Shown piece by piece: positions 38,357 to 46,932 of a stretch of 64,000 bases of DNA. The stretch is taken from positions 1 through 64,000 of the forward strand of contig NZ_JQJK01000017.1 in the NCBI RefSeq assembly GCF_000745485.1, in the 5' to 3' direction. Below the pieces are notes generated by a model. The model saw only the letters and a list, made by a program, of their open reading frames with translations. It made no database searches and was not told the origin of the DNA. This DNA is from Methanobacterium veterum. Its GTDB lineage: Archaea > Methanobacteriota > Methanobacteria > Methanobacteriales > Methanobacteriaceae. Position 1 is the first letter of the stretch. Each line of letters opens with the position of its first letter. Position numbers and translations under genes: made by a program.

Positions 38357-38455
38357 TCCTTATACTTACCCGTTGAGAATCAAATAAGGAGGCGGTAATT
38401 GATGATTCTCTTAATTTTAAAAGGCTGTATTTCCCACCCGCCGTAAGCATAAGAA
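38357..38455 (-). ncRNA. Candidate structured RNA with nested stems and possible pseudoknot
   Basis: Outer arms 38357-38369 and 38443-38455 pair over 13 positions; on the minus strand two positions are G-U wobbles, while on the plus strand they would be A-C mismatches, which favours a minus-strand RNA. An inner perfect stem joins GAGAATCA (38375-38382) and TGATTCTC (38403-38410). Its 20-base loop contains GGCGG (38391-38395, plus strand), complementary to CCGCC (38438-38442) in the joining strand, so a pseudoknot is possible. G+C is higher than in the surrounding DNA. It lies between convergent albA and the beta-propeller gene, so on the minus strand it would be in that gene's 3' region or a separate transcript. 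Confidence 0.45.
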
Positions 38456-38513
38456 ATTTAATCATCTTAAAAATAATAAAAAAGTAGGATGGAAATTTAA
38501 TTCCATCAACTAT

Positions 38514-39749
38514 TTATTCTTTTTTACGACGTCCTCTTACAGACCTAAATGCTAAAAGTCCTACTATTACTACAATTACGATTGCACTAACGTAGTACAG
38601 GTAAACTGAAGTTGGGCCTGATTTTTTGTCGTAGTTAAGGGCGTACATGGAACCATCGGCAGCACCTACAAATATGTCATCTCCGTATATTATTGGGGTG
38701 CTGAATGCGGAATTAAAGAGGTAGTAACCTGGTGCGTAACTCCAGTCTTCTTTACCGCTGTATTTATTTAATACATAGACAGTTCCGCTGTCTGAGCCAA
38801 CTACAACATCGTCTCTCATAAGTGCAGGGGTAGATTTTACGTTGCCTACACTGACAGACCATTTCAATGTTCCGTCTCTCATATCGAGGGAAGTTATGTT
38901 TCCGTTGTCAGATCCTACAAACAGGCTATTGTCATTTGGATCAAGGAGTGCTGATGATCTTACACTGTCATTAAAGTCGTACGACCATTTTATTGACCCA
39001 TCATTTGTGTTCAGTGCATAAAAATTACCATTGTCTGTTCCAATGTATAATGTACCGTTGTATATGGCTGGGGAGGATCTCACTGCATTTCCAGTATCAT
39101 ATGACCATAACTTTGTACCATTCTTATTTACTGCATATACTTTTCCATCATCTGACCCAAAGAATACAGTTCCGTTATAAACTGATGGCGATGATTTTAC
39201 AGCATTTTGAGTTTGGAACTGCCATTTAAGTGTCCCATTATCAAGGTCTAATGCGTATAATCTCTGGTCATCTGATCCAAAGTATACGGTTTCATTATCT
39301 GCTGCTGGGGATGATTCAATGGAATTTCCTGTCCTGTATTTCCATACAGAATCTCCATTTTTCTTATCCAACGCATAGAAATAACTATCCATGGATCCAA
39401 AGTAAACATTATCTCCTCTTACAACTGAAGAACCTGTTATATTTCCCTGGGTACTGTAATCCCAAACTTGAGTACCATCATTCAAGTTTAGAGCATAAAA
39501 GATTCCGTCTGTTGAACCGAAGTACATTAATTTGTCTGCAATTGAAGGAGCAGATAATATGGATCCCCCTGTTTTAAACAGCCATGCTGCCGGGGTGAAA
39601 TCTGATGATTCATTTAAGTAACCGGTATGATCCAGGTTGTACTGGAACATTGGCCAATCGGCTGCTCCTACTGCGGACGCTATTGAAAGCGGACCTACTA
39701 AAAGGCACATTATGGTAAGTCCGATGATTATATTTTTTTTCACGACCAT
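38514..39749 (-). CDS. Membrane-anchored PQQ-like beta-propeller protein
   Basis: A 411-residue exported protein. Signal peptide NIIIGLTIMCLLVGPLSIAS, then about eight PQQ/BamB-type blades reading GTVFFGSDDGKVYAVNKNGT-like strings (SSP-V-NGTVYFGS-DG-LYAL), each with the Trp-x-Tyr strand end (KWSYD). A C-terminal helix (VSAIVIVVIVGLLAFRS) and RGRRKKE tail anchor it with the propeller outside. No PQQ enzyme residues are visible, so it is a binding or scaffold propeller. GGTGA precedes the ATG. It follows the ABC-2 permease by 23 bases, so it belongs to the PadR-ABC operon. Confidence 0.9.
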   Translation of the reverse strand: MVVKKNIIIGLTIMCLLVGPLSIASAVGAADWPMFQYNLDHTGYLNESSDFTPAAWLFKTGGSILSAPSIADKLMYFGSTDGIFYALNLNDGTQVWDYSTQGNITGSSVVRGDNVYFGSMDSYFYALDKKNGDSVWKYRTGNSIESSPAADNETVYFGSDDQRLYALDLDNGTLKWQFQTQNAVKSSPSVYNGTVFFGSDDGKVYAVNKNGTKLWSYDTGNAVRSSPAIYNGTLYIGTDNGNFYALNTNDGSIKWSYDFNDSVRSSALLDPNDNSLFVGSDNGNITSLDMRDGTLKWSVSVGNVKSTPALMRDDVVVGSDSGTVYVLNKYSGKEDWSYAPGYYLFNSAFSTPIIYGDDIFVGAADGSMYALNYDKKSGPTSVYLYYVSAIVIVVIVGLLAFRSVRGRRKKE

Positions 39750-39772
39750 TTTAATTCACCTTAATTTTTTAT

Positions 39773-40966
39773 TTATATATCCCTGTTAAATTTGGTAACT
39801 CCTAATGCGAAGAATAGCCCTGTAAATCCTAAAAGCACTGCTATATCTACCCATATTGCTCCAATACCTACTCCTTTTAACATTACTGCACGTAGTGCGT
39901 CATTTACGTAAGTTAATGGGAAGATGTAAGCAAGTTTCTGGAATATCCATGGCATTGTCTCAATTGGATAGAATACTCCTGATACAAACATCATGGGCAT
40001 TGTAATTGGCATTACCATCTGCATGTAATCTTCCTGTGTCGAAACTCTGGCAGATATCATAACTCCAAAACCTACAAAGCACAATGCTCCAAGTATTAGG
40101 ACCAGAAGTGTAAGTATCATACTTCCCTTTATTACAATTCCAAACAGGACTATAGCCGCTGCAATTAATATTAAAGCCCTTACAATTTCTATGGATAATT
40201 TAGAGATTATTTTACCTCCAACAACAGTTGCAATACTTGTTGGTGTCATAAATAATCTTGCAAGTTCTCCTCTTTCTCTTTCACCGGCTAAAGCATCTCC
40301 CATTCCGAACATACAACCAAACAGGACAGTCATACCAATTACAGCAGGTACTAGGAAATCAATGTACTTGACATCTCCGTACATTTTATTTATCTGCAGG
40401 TTGATGGAATCCATTACGTTCTGGAAATTAATTCCCTGTGAAGCAGCTGCAACCTGGTTAGATTGGACCTGTATTGCTGAAGAGGGGGTTAAGTTCATAC
40501 CTTCTAGTTTTTGTACGCCCATCTTGTTGGATATTTGATTAAACAATGCTTGTGTAGCTGGAATAACTGCACTTGACGCCATCTGGTCTGATGAATCAAC
40601 ATCAACTACCACGCTCTTGGGCTGCGTACTGCTCATATCGTCGTAATTTGCAGGCAGAATTATGGCAGCTTTAACCTGACCGTTTTGAACCATCTCTTTT
40701 CCTTTATCTGGATCCGTTATTATATCCTTAACATCATACAGACTCATCCCCTTAATTGCATTAAGGGTTGCATCAGTTACCTGACCATGACTTTGTTCTA
40801 CCACGACAACTGGAATATTTTCCAGTGTTCCGCCCATACCGTAACCGAAAAGGGTTATCATAATTATGGGGAATAAAAGTATTGAAATTAACCGTGGTGG
40901 ATGCCTCCATAAGACTAGTAGATCTTTTTTAAACATCCACATAATTTTCTTAGTTTCCACCATCAT
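39773..40966 (-). CDS. ABC-2-type exporter permease
   Basis: A 397-residue permease. One N-terminal helix (PPRLISILLFPIIMITLFGY) is followed by a large external domain of about 150 residues (PVVVVEQSHGQVTDATLNAI onwards) and five C-terminal helices, the YhgE/LolE-like ABC-2 layout with the conserved GERERGELARLFMTPTS loop near residue 235. It pairs with the ATPase encoded just upstream; the ORFs overlap, with the permease ATG inside the end of the ATPase gene, indicating translational coupling. Homologues export drugs, lipids or surface polymers. The substrate is unknown. Confidence 0.93.
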   Translation of the reverse strand: MMVETKKIMWMFKKDLLVLWRHPPRLISILLFPIIMITLFGYGMGGTLENIPVVVVEQSHGQVTDATLNAIKGMSLYDVKDIITDPDKGKEMVQNGQVKAAIILPANYDDMSSTQPKSVVVDVDSSDQMASSAVIPATQALFNQISNKMGVQKLEGMNLTPSSAIQVQSNQVAAASQGINFQNVMDSINLQINKMYGDVKYIDFLVPAVIGMTVLFGCMFGMGDALAGERERGELARLFMTPTSIATVVGGKIISKLSIEIVRALILIAAAIVLFGIVIKGSMILTLLVLILGALCFVGFGVMISARVSTQEDYMQMVMPITMPMMFVSGVFYPIETMPWIFQKLAYIFPLTYVNDALRAVMLKGVGIGAIWVDIAVLLGFTGLFFALGVTKFNRDI

Positions 40967-42053
40967 CTACACCTTGTTCTTGTTTCTTTTTAGAAGTAAC
41001 TCTCATGAAAACATCTTCTAAGGAAGGATCTTTTGTGGCTATGGAAGTAATATTTCCACCCTGCTCAATTATATCAGATATGACTTTACTTACAGCTTCA
41101 TCTGAATCTTCTATATCCATAGTTATTCTTCCAGAAGCATGTTCTACTACATCGTGGACTATGGATAAATTATTAATGGTATTAAGCATTTCTTCGTTCT
41201 TATTGCTGATCATAACACTTAATTCTTTTAAATCAATGTTATTATTACTCATATTGCCTTTTATGTATTCAACTGCCTTTTTATCATCAGGATCGGTCTC
41301 TTCAAGGATTTTTTCCAGGGCTTGGGAAACATTTGAGTCAACTCTTGAGTTTTCTTCTTTAATTTCTTTAATCATAGTATCCTTAAGTCCTTGAGGAGTA
41401 TCAAAAGCAGCAAGCTTTCCTTGGCTGACAATTCCCACATCATCACAGAGTAGCTCTACTTCATACATATCGTGAGAACATAATATGATTGTATGTCCGT
41501 TAGAGTTCAGTTCTTCAACTAAATCCCATAAAACTCTTTTAGTTGTAGGATCTAAACCGATTGTAGGTTCGTCTAAGAATAATATTTCTGGCTGGTGTAT
41601 TAAACTGGCTACTACGGAAGCCTTTTGTTTCATACCTCCTGAAAGCTGTTTTACAAGCTTATTTTCAGCGTATTTAATATCCACCATTTCCATGAGTTCA
41701 TCGGCTCTGCTTATTTTCAGGTCTTCTGGAAGACCATAAAAGTCAGCACAGAGATGTATGTTTTCTTTAACTGTAAGGTCACCGTAGAGACTTACCAGTT
41801 GAGGAACCATTCCAATTTTCTGTCTAACTTCATTAGGATTTTTTAGAACGTCATAACCTGACACTTTTGCAGTTCCAGATGTTGGAAGGATTAAACATGT
41901 AAGCATTTTTATTGTGGTAGTCTTTCCAGCACCATTTGGACCTAGAAATCCGAAGATAGTCTTATCTCGGACTCTCATGTTCAGTGCATCGACAGCTAAA
42001 AAATCATTATTATACCTTTTTGTAAGGTCGAATGTTTCTATAGCGTATTTCAT
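40950..42053 (-). CDS. ABC-2-type exporter ATP-binding protein
   Basis: A 367-residue ABC ATPase. Walker A GPNGAGKTTTIKML near residues 40-53, signature LSGGMKQKASV near 141, Walker B EILFLDEPTIGLDP near 162-175, and the His switch ILCSHDMYE. Beyond residue 225 is a long C-terminal extension of about 140 residues with charged coil and a final DrrA-like domain (IEDSDEAVSKVISDIIEQGG, PSLEDVFMRVT). The stretch DSNVSQALEKILEETDPDDK is not usual for DrrA. The gene starts 14 bases after the PadR gene and overlaps the permease gene. Confidence 0.95.
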   Translation of the reverse strand: MKYAIETFDLTKRYNNDFLAVDALNMRVRDKTIFGFLGPNGAGKTTTIKMLTCLILPTSGTAKVSGYDVLKNPNEVRQKIGMVPQLVSLYGDLTVKENIHLCADFYGLPEDLKISRADELMEMVDIKYAENKLVKQLSGGMKQKASVVASLIHQPEILFLDEPTIGLDPTTKRVLWDLVEELNSNGHTIILCSHDMYEVELLCDDVGIVSQGKLAAFDTPQGLKDTMIKEIKEENSRVDSNVSQALEKILEETDPDDKKAVEYIKGNMSNNNIDLKELSVMISNKNEEMLNTINNLSIVHDVVEHASGRITMDIEDSDEAVSKVISDIIEQGGNITSIATKDPSLEDVFMRVTSKKKQEQGVDDGGN

Positions 42054-42067
42054 AAATATAACTCCTA

Positions 42068-42568
42068 TTATTCATTATTATCTTCAACATCTATCATATC
42101 TTTAAAAAATTCCACCCAGAGACTTGATTTATTTTTTTTAGCAAATTTTCCCATTTTTCTGAATCTGGAAAGAGCTTCTTCACCTTCTGTGGTTATTTCA
42201 TAGTATTTTACCCTTCGTTTTCCATGATGCTCCCATGATCCTTTTATCAAGTTATTTTTCTCTAGATCATGCAGTACGGGGTATATTTTGCTGGCACTGG
42301 GCATTTTAGTATTATATGGGGCGGTAGATTCATGAAATTTGGTCATTATTTCGTATCCATGCTGTCTTTTTTTGCTGATAAGCCACAGAATCATAGTATT
42401 ACCAAAACCTCTCATTAACCCTCTAATAAGCTTTTTTTCGTAATTAGACATGCTATTGAATAGCTCTTTATGGGCTTTCATGCATTTAATTCTTTTTTCT
42501 TCATCTAAATTATTTTCTGGGCTAGATTCATTTGAATTATCCACATTGGGTGTTCCATCATCGTCCAT
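42068..42568 (-). CDS. PadR-family transcriptional regulator
   Basis: A 166-residue PadR regulator. An acidic N-terminal extension of about 55 residues precedes the winged helix: GFGNTMILWLISKKRQHGYE and ASKIYPVLHDLEKNNLIKGS, then the wing HGKRRVKYYEITTEGEEALS. Residues after 145 form the dimer helix. GGAGG lies seven bases before the ATG at 42568. As first gene of an operon with an ABC-2 exporter, it probably represses the exporter until a substrate binds, as in LmrR/LmrCD. Inverted repeats in the promoter region are candidate operators. Confidence 0.93.
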   Translation of the reverse strand: MDDDGTPNVDNSNESSPENNLDEEKRIKCMKAHKELFNSMSNYEKKLIRGLMRGFGNTMILWLISKKRQHGYEIMTKFHESTAPYNTKMPSASKIYPVLHDLEKNNLIKGSWEHHGKRRVKYYEITTEGEEALSRFRKMGKFAKKNKSSLWVEFFKDMIDVEDNNE

Positions 42569-42595
42569 CCATTTACCTCCTATACCTCATTTTAT

Positions 42596-42663
42596 GATAT
42601 ATCCAAATTTGATATGTAAGAAAATAATATATCTATTTTCTATATAAAAGTTTTGGATATATC
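42596..42663. promoter_or_regulatory. Inverted repeat in the padR promoter, outer pair
   Basis: GATATATCCAAA (42596-42607) and TTTGGATATATC (42652-42663) are a perfect 12-base inverted repeat 44 bases apart. Each arm contains the self-complementary core GATATATC. They start 28 bases upstream of the padR ATG and bracket TATA-like sequence, as expected for a repressor that blocks the promoter. Confidence 0.6.
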
Positions 42664-42677
42664 TAAAAAAATAATAT

Positions 42678-42749
42678 GTTTAGGCTTACCTAAACTATTC
42701 CAAAATACAGTACATCGATATATGATATAAATTTTTTGGTAAGCCTAAA
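42678..42749. promoter_or_regulatory. Second inverted repeat set upstream of padR
   Basis: GTTTAGG (42678-42684) and CCTAAAC (42689-42695) form a palindrome around CTTA. The left part, TTTAGGCTTACC (42679-42690), also matches GGTAAGCCTAAA (42738-42749) as a perfect 12-base inverted repeat. These lie further upstream of padR and may serve it or an unknown divergent promoter. Confidence 0.55.
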
Positions 42750-43023
42750 AAATCGAATTATAAAAATAGGTAACCAGTTAACAGATTATTTTATCTAAGA
42801 GGGATAACTGCCATGTTTTAATTTATTACATGAGATACAACAAGCAAAATATGATGATTCTAAACCTTAAATAAGCATTAAATTATTTAATTTGTAAATA
42901 CAAATATTAAATAATATAATGTGAATGATTATAGCAATTACGAATATTACAACATTTAAAGATCTAAAGAAGTTAATTTCAAAAATTGTAGTTAGTATGG
43001 TTTTATATGAGGGGGTTAGTAAA

Positions 43024-43800
43024 ATGAAAATTGGATTTTCAACGCTGGCACTTTTTATGAATTCAATGGAACATTTTTTAGAAACAGCTACAAATGACGG
43101 CTTTCAATTAATGGAAATGCTGTGTGAAGGCCCTTATTGGCCTAGAAACATGCTGATCATGGACAAAAAGGAGTTTGAAATATTTAATTCTTATGATGTC
43201 TCTGTATTTTTACATGCTCCTACCATAGATCTTAATCCTGCAAGTCTAAATCCGGGGATCAGGGAAGAAACATTGAAACAGCTTAATGAAACGGTTGATT
43301 TGGCCGTAAAAATTGGGGCAAAAGCTATTACAACACATCCTGGCATGATTAATAGGCTTGAAGATAGAATAAGAGAATGGGGAATGGTTTATTCAATCGA
43401 AACACTTCAAGAAGCCAATGATTACGCAGAAGATAGGGGCATTAAGTTTTCAGTTGAAAATATGCCTAATAGGTATGCATATTTCTGTAACAGTGCTGAA
43501 GAGCACGAATTTTTTGTTAAAGAGAGTGGTTCTTATGCTACTGTAGATACGGGGCATGCAAATACATCTGATGATCCGGCATCTTTTTTTAAAATGAAAA
43601 AAATCATTTATTATCATTTAAATGATAATGACGGCAAAAAAGACCAGCATTTAGCACTTGGTGAGGGGACTTTTGACTTGTCACTGCTTAATGGGGTTAA
43701 TAACGGCATTATAGAATTAAATAACTACGAAAATATTCTAAAAAGTAGGGATCTGCTTGTTTCATTGGGCCAGAGCATTTCTGATGTAAATGCTAAATAG
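43024..43800 (+). CDS. Xylose-isomerase-like TIM-barrel protein
   Basis: A 258-residue TIM-barrel protein of the AP-endonuclease-2/xylose-isomerase-like superfamily. MKIGFSTLALFMNSMEHFLE opens the barrel. Candidate metal ligands are THPGMI near residue 111, SVENMPNRY near 149 (Glu), TVDTGHANTSD near 180 (Asp, His), and HLNDNDGKKDQHLALGEGTF near 205-224 (His, Asp). The pattern fits a metal-dependent isomerase or endonuclease-like enzyme. The ATG at 43024 follows GAGGGGG; a 33-residue upstream extension is rejected as it lacks a site. The gene stands alone. The substrate, perhaps a sugar phosphate, is unknown. Confidence 0.88.
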   Translation: MKIGFSTLALFMNSMEHFLETATNDGFQLMEMLCEGPYWPRNMLIMDKKEFEIFNSYDVSVFLHAPTIDLNPASLNPGIREETLKQLNETVDLAVKIGAKAITTHPGMINRLEDRIREWGMVYSIETLQEANDYAEDRGIKFSVENMPNRYAYFCNSAEEHEFFVKESGSYATVDTGHANTSDDPASFFKMKKIIYYHLNDNDGKKDQHLALGEGTFDLSLLNGVNNGIIELNNYENILKSRDLLVSLGQSISDVNAK

Positions 43801-44170
43801 TTAGGGATATGTTATTTGAGTTAAGTTTATTAGAAGTAGAGACATGTTTGCTTGAATGGGAATATTCCTGCAGATAGAATATGATTTGAAGATAATATTT
43901 AATTGGAAAGATTATATCGAATGAAACATTTTTTAATGTAAATATGTGATTGTTTGGCACAGAGCGTTTCTAAATGGGTTAGGTAAAGATTAAAGTTTAG
44001 TTTAGTTGAATATAATCATGATTGAAGGTTTTCAAATAATGATTTTTGTTTTTATCAAATCAGTATCCTCCCAATGTAAATTCAAAACAAATTTAAACTT
44101 TAAAGAATATATCAGAAGTTGAATATGGATAATTAACGTTTTAAAATAATAATATTTATCAGGTGATACC
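43801..44170. other. Intergenic region without a supported gene
   Basis: About 370 AT-rich bases between the TIM-barrel and DUF362 genes. A 34-codon frame near 44018 has no ribosome binding site and is not called. The DUF362 promoter must lie at the right end; GGTGA precedes its ATG. Confidence 0.5.
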
Positions 44171-45274
44171 ATGGCAAGTGAAGTTTATTTTTCTGATTTT
44201 AGATCGAGAAGCAGCAGGGAAAATAAGGTAAGTAAAATAAAAAAGATTTTTAATGCTGCAGGGTTTGCTAATGTTTTAGATGAAAGTGATTTAACTGCAA
44301 TTAAGCTTCATTTTGGAGAGAAAGGGAATGATTCTTATATAAATCCAGTATTTGTAAGGCAAATTGTCGATAAAGTAAAACAAAATGGGGCCAAACCTTT
44401 TGTAACTGATACTAACACACTTTATTTTGGACACAGACACAACTCCGTTGATCACCTCCAAACAGCGATACAGCATGGCTTTAATTATGCAGTTCTGGAT
44501 GCTCCTATTATAATTGCAGATGGAATTTTAGGAAATAATGAGACCAGAATTGAAATTAACAAAAAGCATTTTAAAGAAGTTAAAATTGCAGGAGACATCG
44601 AAAAATCCGACAGCATGATTGTAATGTCTCATTTTAAAGGACATGGTATGAGTGCATTTGGGGGAGCGATAAAAAACCTTGCTATGGGATGTGCTTCTGC
44701 TTTTGGTAAAATAGAGCAGCATGGATGCGCTAAACCAATAGTAAAAGGTGCATGCACTGCTTGCGGTAAATGTATGTCTGTCTGCCCTGAAGATGCAATA
44801 TACATTGAAGACGGGAAGTCATTTATAGACTACGACAGATGTATTGGATGTAATTTCTGTATTGAAGTATGCCCTGATTCAGTTATAGACCTTGATCTTG
44901 AGAAGATACCTGAATTTATTGAAAAAATGGTAGAATATGCATACGGTGCTGTTAAAAATAAACATGACAAGGTATGCTACATTAATTTCCTTATGAATAT
45001 CACTCCAGATTGTGATTGTGTCCCGTGGAGTGATGCCCCAATTGTTCCAGATATAGGAATTCTTGCATCATTTGATCCAGTTGCAATAGATGCTGCAAGT
45101 ATTGACCTGGTAAATGAACAGTGCGGATTTGAAAACTCGCTTTTACACCACAACTTCCATAAAGGGGAAGATAAATTTAAAGGAGTTTATGAAGGCATTG
45201 ATGGAAGAATTCAGCTTAAATATGGGGAAGAAACCGGACTTGGAAGTGCAGATTACGAGTTAATTAGAATGTAA
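44171..45274 (+). CDS. DUF362 / 4Fe-4S ferredoxin-domain protein
   Basis: A 367-residue protein of the DUF362 family. Residues 1-180 ([60 protein letters not shown]) form the DUF362 core with many conserved His and Asp. Residues 188-240 insert a two-cluster ferredoxin: [20 protein letters not shown] and [19 protein letters not shown]. The C-terminal part ([20 protein letters not shown]) completes the core. The combination points to electron transfer or redox regulation, but no member has an assigned reaction to my knowledge. GGTGA precedes the ATG. A TMEM175 gene follows after 93 bases. Confidence 0.92.
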   Translation: MASEVYFSDFRSRSSRENKVSKIKKIFNAAGFANVLDESDLTAIKLHFGEKGNDSYINPVFVRQIVDKVKQNGAKPFVTDTNTLYFGHRHNSVDHLQTAIQHGFNYAVLDAPIIIADGILGNNETRIEINKKHFKEVKIAGDIEKSDSMIVMSHFKGHGMSAFGGAIKNLAMGCASAFGKIEQHGCAKPIVKGACTACGKCMSVCPEDAIYIEDGKSFIDYDRCIGCNFCIEVCPDSVIDLDLEKIPEFIEKMVEYAYGAVKNKHDKVCYINFLMNITPDCDCVPWSDAPIVPDIGILASFDPVAIDAASIDLVNEQCGFENSLLHHNFHKGEDKFKGVYEGIDGRIQLKYGEETGLGSADYELIRM

Positions 45275-45367
45275 TTGAATGTTGGATAGAACTGAATTAG
45301 TCAGCATGTTTTTATAAAAGATTCAAAAATTTAAACTATTTTAAAAAATTTTTAAAGCAGGTGCAGC

Positions 45368-45970
45368 ATGGCATATGGAGATATAGATGCATGGGAAACA
45401 ACTGGCCGTATTGAGACTCTTGTAGATGGGATTTTTGCAATTGCGTTGACTTTACTGGTTTTAAACCTTAGTATTCCTCAGTTAACAAATTCTATGTCTA
45501 ATATTGCTGTTGAAGACTATTTAATTGGTTTGATACCGGATTTATTTACATATGCCTTGAGTTTTGTCATCCTGGCCATCTTCTGGAGGATAAACCACCA
45601 GCAGTTTTACAGGATTAAACGTGCTAACAATGTACTGCTGTGGATAACTGTTATATGGCTTCTATTTGTTGCCCTGGTTCCATTTTCAACCTCACTTATG
45701 GGAGGGTATGGTGAGACCCAGGCTGCCAATATATTTTTTAATATTAATCTACTTTTAATTGGGATATTTTCAGGGTTAATATGGTATTATGCAACAAAAA
45801 AAGATTTTATAGAAGAATTAAGCCGTGAAAAAATAATTGAACTTAACAAATTAAATTTGATGCTGCCCATTGCGGCATTAATTGCAATTGGGGCCTCTTT
45901 CATAATTCCTGCATTCAGTACCATTACTTATCTGGCCATTCCTCTAATTAAAAGGATAATAAGGGCTTAG
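45368..45970 (+). CDS. TMEM175-family (DUF1211) membrane protein, second copy
   Basis: A 200-residue paralogue of the product at 1289-1906. It has the same six-helix layout with RIETLVDGIFAIALTLLVLN near residue 15, FWRINHQQFYRIKRANNVLL near 75-94 and VIWLLFVALVPFSTSLMGGY near 98-117. The N terminus is soluble and acidic (AYGDIDAWETTG), unlike the basic N terminus of the other copy. GGTG precedes the ATG. It may be co-transcribed with DUF362. Bacterial family members conduct potassium as tetramers; conduction here is inferred. Confidence 0.9.
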   Translation: MAYGDIDAWETTGRIETLVDGIFAIALTLLVLNLSIPQLTNSMSNIAVEDYLIGLIPDLFTYALSFVILAIFWRINHQQFYRIKRANNVLLWITVIWLLFVALVPFSTSLMGGYGETQAANIFFNINLLLIGIFSGLIWYYATKKDFIEELSREKIIELNKLNLMLPIAALIAIGASFIIPAFSTITYLAIPLIKRIIRA

Positions 45971-46077
45971 TCGTGTATTTTAATATAAAAATTAAAAAAG
46001 GGTTTTAAACAGTTTTATTAAGGACGGCATTTAAAATTTAAATGATAGTTTAAGCCATGTAAAAAGAATTTACAGGG

Positions 46078-46839
46078 CTAATTTGCACTTGAATTCACAT
46101 TTAAAACGCTGCCATTTGAAAGTAAAACACTATCTTCTGGAATATAGTCAATTTCAATTAGTACTCCCTTTAGCTGGCAGTCTATAACATGCCCTCCTGA
46201 ATTTTTATCTTCACTTATGAAGTGGAAATGGTAATCGTTCAGGTTCACGTCACTTGCATATTGTGGGCACCAGAACCCGACCATAGTTCCAGTAATATTG
46301 TTGAAATTGAAAATAGTTTGATTTTCCAAGGCGGTAGTTAGATCAGGATAAGGTTTGTTTTGTTTTGGTGGACTGCGCGCTTTAACGCTGTTAAATGTTC
46401 CAATTACCTTAATTGAATAGAACATATTTTTAGAAGGCACTGTGGCATTTAAAAGCTGTTCAAGCTGTGTTAGATTCATACTTGAATTTAAAATAAGTAT
46501 TTTATCAGTTTTAAACGGCACTGTCATTGCAAATGGAGTGTTTGCAGAATCATTCATAAGATAAACAGTTCCATTTGATTTTATCTGGTATATATTATCG
46601 TTTAGTTCAATCATTTCTCCGTCCAGGCCATTGAACGTTCCTATTCCTGTATCTCCATGCGTTCTTAACGCACCTATAGTCCAGTTCCCGTCAAAATTGC
46701 CTGCAGATAATGAATTAAGTGTTGATACCTGGAAAATAGAATTATCATTTGTTACTTGTGGAGAAGCACCATAAACTGCTCCTGCCCCTAAAACTAATAT
46801 CATTAAAATTGCTGTAAATAGATAATATTTCTTTGCCAT
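46078..46839 (-). CDS. Exported alpha-acetolactate decarboxylase-like protein
   Basis: A 253-residue protein. A signal peptide (LFTAILMILVLGAGAVYGAS) precedes a BudA-type fold. Diagnostic text: HGDTGIGTFNGLDGEMIELN near residues 58-77, VPFKTDKILILNSSMNLTQL, TGTMVGFWCPQY, and the zinc site DYHFHFISEDKNSGGHVIDC near 210-229 with three His. Acetolactate decarboxylase turns 2-acetolactate into acetoin; classical enzymes are cytoplasmic, though a secreted one is known from Brevibacillus. A TATA box about 29 bases before the ATG and no ribosome binding site suggest a very short leader. No acetoin-pathway gene is nearby, so the exported role is unclear. Confidence 0.88.
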   Translation of the reverse strand: MAKKYYLFTAILMILVLGAGAVYGASPQVTNDNSIFQVSTLNSLSAGNFDGNWTIGALRTHGDTGIGTFNGLDGEMIELNDNIYQIKSNGTVYLMNDSANTPFAMTVPFKTDKILILNSSMNLTQLEQLLNATVPSKNMFYSIKVIGTFNSVKARSPPKQNKPYPDLTTALENQTIFNFNNITGTMVGFWCPQYASDVNLNDYHFHFISEDKNSGGHVIDCQLKGVLIEIDYIPEDSVLLSNGSVLNVNSSAN

Positions 46840-46932
46840 GGGAGTATGTTGTATTGAATTAATTATATATAGTTTCAGTATAATTAGGGATAATAATTCC
46901 TGAAAATTAATGACTTATTGGACTGTTGATAT

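Noticed and set aside
38357..38455. H/ACA-type guide RNA, because ACA follows the outer stem on the minus strand
   Set aside because: The internal loop is far too asymmetric (about 32 and 5 bases) for a pseudouridylation pocket.
42925..43023. N-terminal extension of the TIM-barrel protein from an upstream ATG
   Set aside because: No ribosome binding site, no conserved text, and GAGGGGG sits before the ATG at 43024.
44018..44122. 34-codon frame upstream of the DUF362 gene
   Set aside because: No ribosome binding site and AT-rich composition typical of intergenic DNA here.
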